Below are positions 63,157 to 64,000 of a stretch of 64,000 nucleotides of DNA, piece after piece. The notes beneath the pieces are model-generated. The model had not been told where the DNA came from and did not search any database. It was given only the letters and a program-made list of their open reading frames with translations. This DNA is from Tethya wilhelma (taxonomy: Eukaryota > Porifera > Demospongiae > Tethyida > Tethyidae), in contig CAXIPT010000003.1 in the NCBI GenBank assembly GCA_964030475.1, positions 6,764,511 to 6,828,510 of the forward strand, read 5' to 3'. A program made the position numbers and the translations under genes. How positions within the stretch are numbered: position 1 is the stretch's first letter; each line of letters opens with the position of its first letter.

Positions 63157-63350
63157 AGACTATTTCTACCTTTACTCAATCTACAGGGCTACCAATAACA
63201 ACAGAGGGCCAAGAAGACAAGACTCCAGTCACAGCAGTAGCTGTAGCAGCTGTCCTGGGAGTGCTACTGGTGGCCACTCTAGTGGTTTTGATGATAGCTT
63301 GTAGCCTCGTTCCCAGGCTCCTCCTTCGCGAATATTTTCTTCGAAAATAA
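63157..63350 (+). pseudogene. SRCR-receptor TM exon fused to transposon end
   Basis: ETISTFTQSTG.. VLMIAC followed by SLVPRLLLREYFLRK and TAA from the Mutator-like TIR: the same disrupted TM exon as 35772-35916, inverted. The distal part of the exon is absent. Confidence 0.75.
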
Positions 63351-63480
63351 GGAAGGAGAGAGCCTGGTACCAGTAGTCACGTGAGTGACGTACTGTTTTA
63401 CGTAATTCAAGTTAGTTAGCAAGAGAAAGTTTCCTGGGAGCGACCGCGAACAGAACAGAACAAAAGAATGCTTGAAAAAA
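63302..63480. mobile_element. 5' fragment of the Mutator-like element
   Basis: Matches the first TIR of 35131-35771, then continues with tgttttacgtaattcaag.. as in the complement of 35590-35680. It stops at about 63480, where receptor sequence begins. Confidence 0.8.
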
Positions 63481-63484
63481 ACTT

Positions 63485-63922
63485 ACAACGTGTCAAACAG
63501 GAGCAATTCAGTTGGTCAATGGTAGTGGTGAAGGTGAAGGTCGTGTTGAGGTGTGCATTAACAACCAATGGAGCAGTGTCTGTGATCACTCATGGAGTGA
63601 AGCTGATGCCACTGTCACATGCAGACAGCTAGGCTACTCTGGCACAAGTGAGTCACTGACTCAGTGGAAATAAAACGTTTCCTTATTGAATGTAGCTACA
63701 TTGAAAAAACAATATTAATGGTTAGTGGCTCTCTATATAATATGGCTTATACTATAGATTCTTCAACAGCCTATTTTGGAAGAGGGGCGGAAACCATATA
63801 CTTGGGGAATTTTGAGTGCACAGGAAAGGAATCAAGACTACTCAGTTGTGGAGTAAGTGATGCAAGAGGCTGTGACCATTCTATGGATGTAGGGGTCATC
63901 TGTTCCTGGACCACTGAAAATG
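63485..63922 (+). CDS. Partial copy of gene E SRCR4 (two exons)
   Basis: 63485-63647 and 63758-63922 match exons 56961-57125 and 57233-57397 with a few substitutions (SSTS to SGTS, DSLT to DSST, GTET to GAET, KELR to KESR). The first exon lacks its acceptor because transposon sequence joins at about 63480. The copy continues past the window end toward a possible TM exon. Either a duplicated receptor 3' end or an allelic segment misplaced by assembly. Confidence 0.7.
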
Positions 63923-64000
63923 GTATACATGCACTATTATGTAGTCACACACACCACATCAGTACGTATTATAACATCAATGGTGTGGTTATTATTGTGA

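Overview
The window is eukaryotic and almost certainly from a demosponge (Amphimedon-like), an inference from content. It is AT-rich DNA with short GT..AG introns, multi-SRCR transmembrane receptors, a secreted multi-Calx-beta protein of the sponge aggregation-factor type, a ciliary dynein assembly factor and many small terminal-inverted-repeat transposons. It is a draft scaffold: one sized gap (3120-3439) and single-N joins at 1176, 7077, 14313, 17654, 23359, 27636, 33394, 37571, 38866, 42218, 44219 and 46822. Several joins have the same sequence on both sides, so some apparent duplications may be unmerged alleles.

Layout. 1-35 kb is a mosaic. The C-terminal half of DNAAF5 (HEATR2) lies at 1201-4080 (+), followed by decayed DNAAF5 exons on both strands, interleaved with SRCR receptor genes on the minus strand. 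These are one complete gene (8050-10574), one ectodomain gene (23970-25531) whose TM and tail exons probably sit at 16826-17394, one truncated gene (27654-28495), and orphan TM/tail exons. 35-38 kb holds a receptor exon split by a long-TIR transposon, a transposon with a short ORF, and the last exon of an unidentified gene. 38.2-52.1 kb (minus) is one Calx-beta gene of about 1570 codons with every intron in phase 1. 52.3-55 kb holds two ordinary genes, mitochondrial GrpE (-) and a small FAM174-like membrane protein (+), sharing a 97-bp divergent promoter region. 55.5-58.1 kb (+) is a complete four-SRCR receptor. 59-64 kb returns to DNAAF5 and SRCR fragments and carries an inverted copy of the 35-37.5 kb transposon block.

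How it may work together (inference). The SRCR receptors have signal peptides, two-exon SRCR domains, one TM helix and tyrosine-rich tails. The complete gene B ends in YASL-x6-YDRI, which fits the ITAM pattern. The receptor reconstructed from 25.5 kb plus 17 kb has a very similar ectodomain but an ITIM-like LVYATV, and the 55-58 kb receptor ends in ITIM-like SMYVDI. Similar ectodomains with opposite tail motifs resemble vertebrate paired receptors. They lie next to a secreted Calx-beta protein of the class found in sponge aggregation factors, and SRCR proteins have been proposed as aggregation receptors in sponges. The window could therefore be a ligand/receptor recognition locus diversifying by duplication, decay and transposon insertion. 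It needs haplotype-resolved assembly to confirm.
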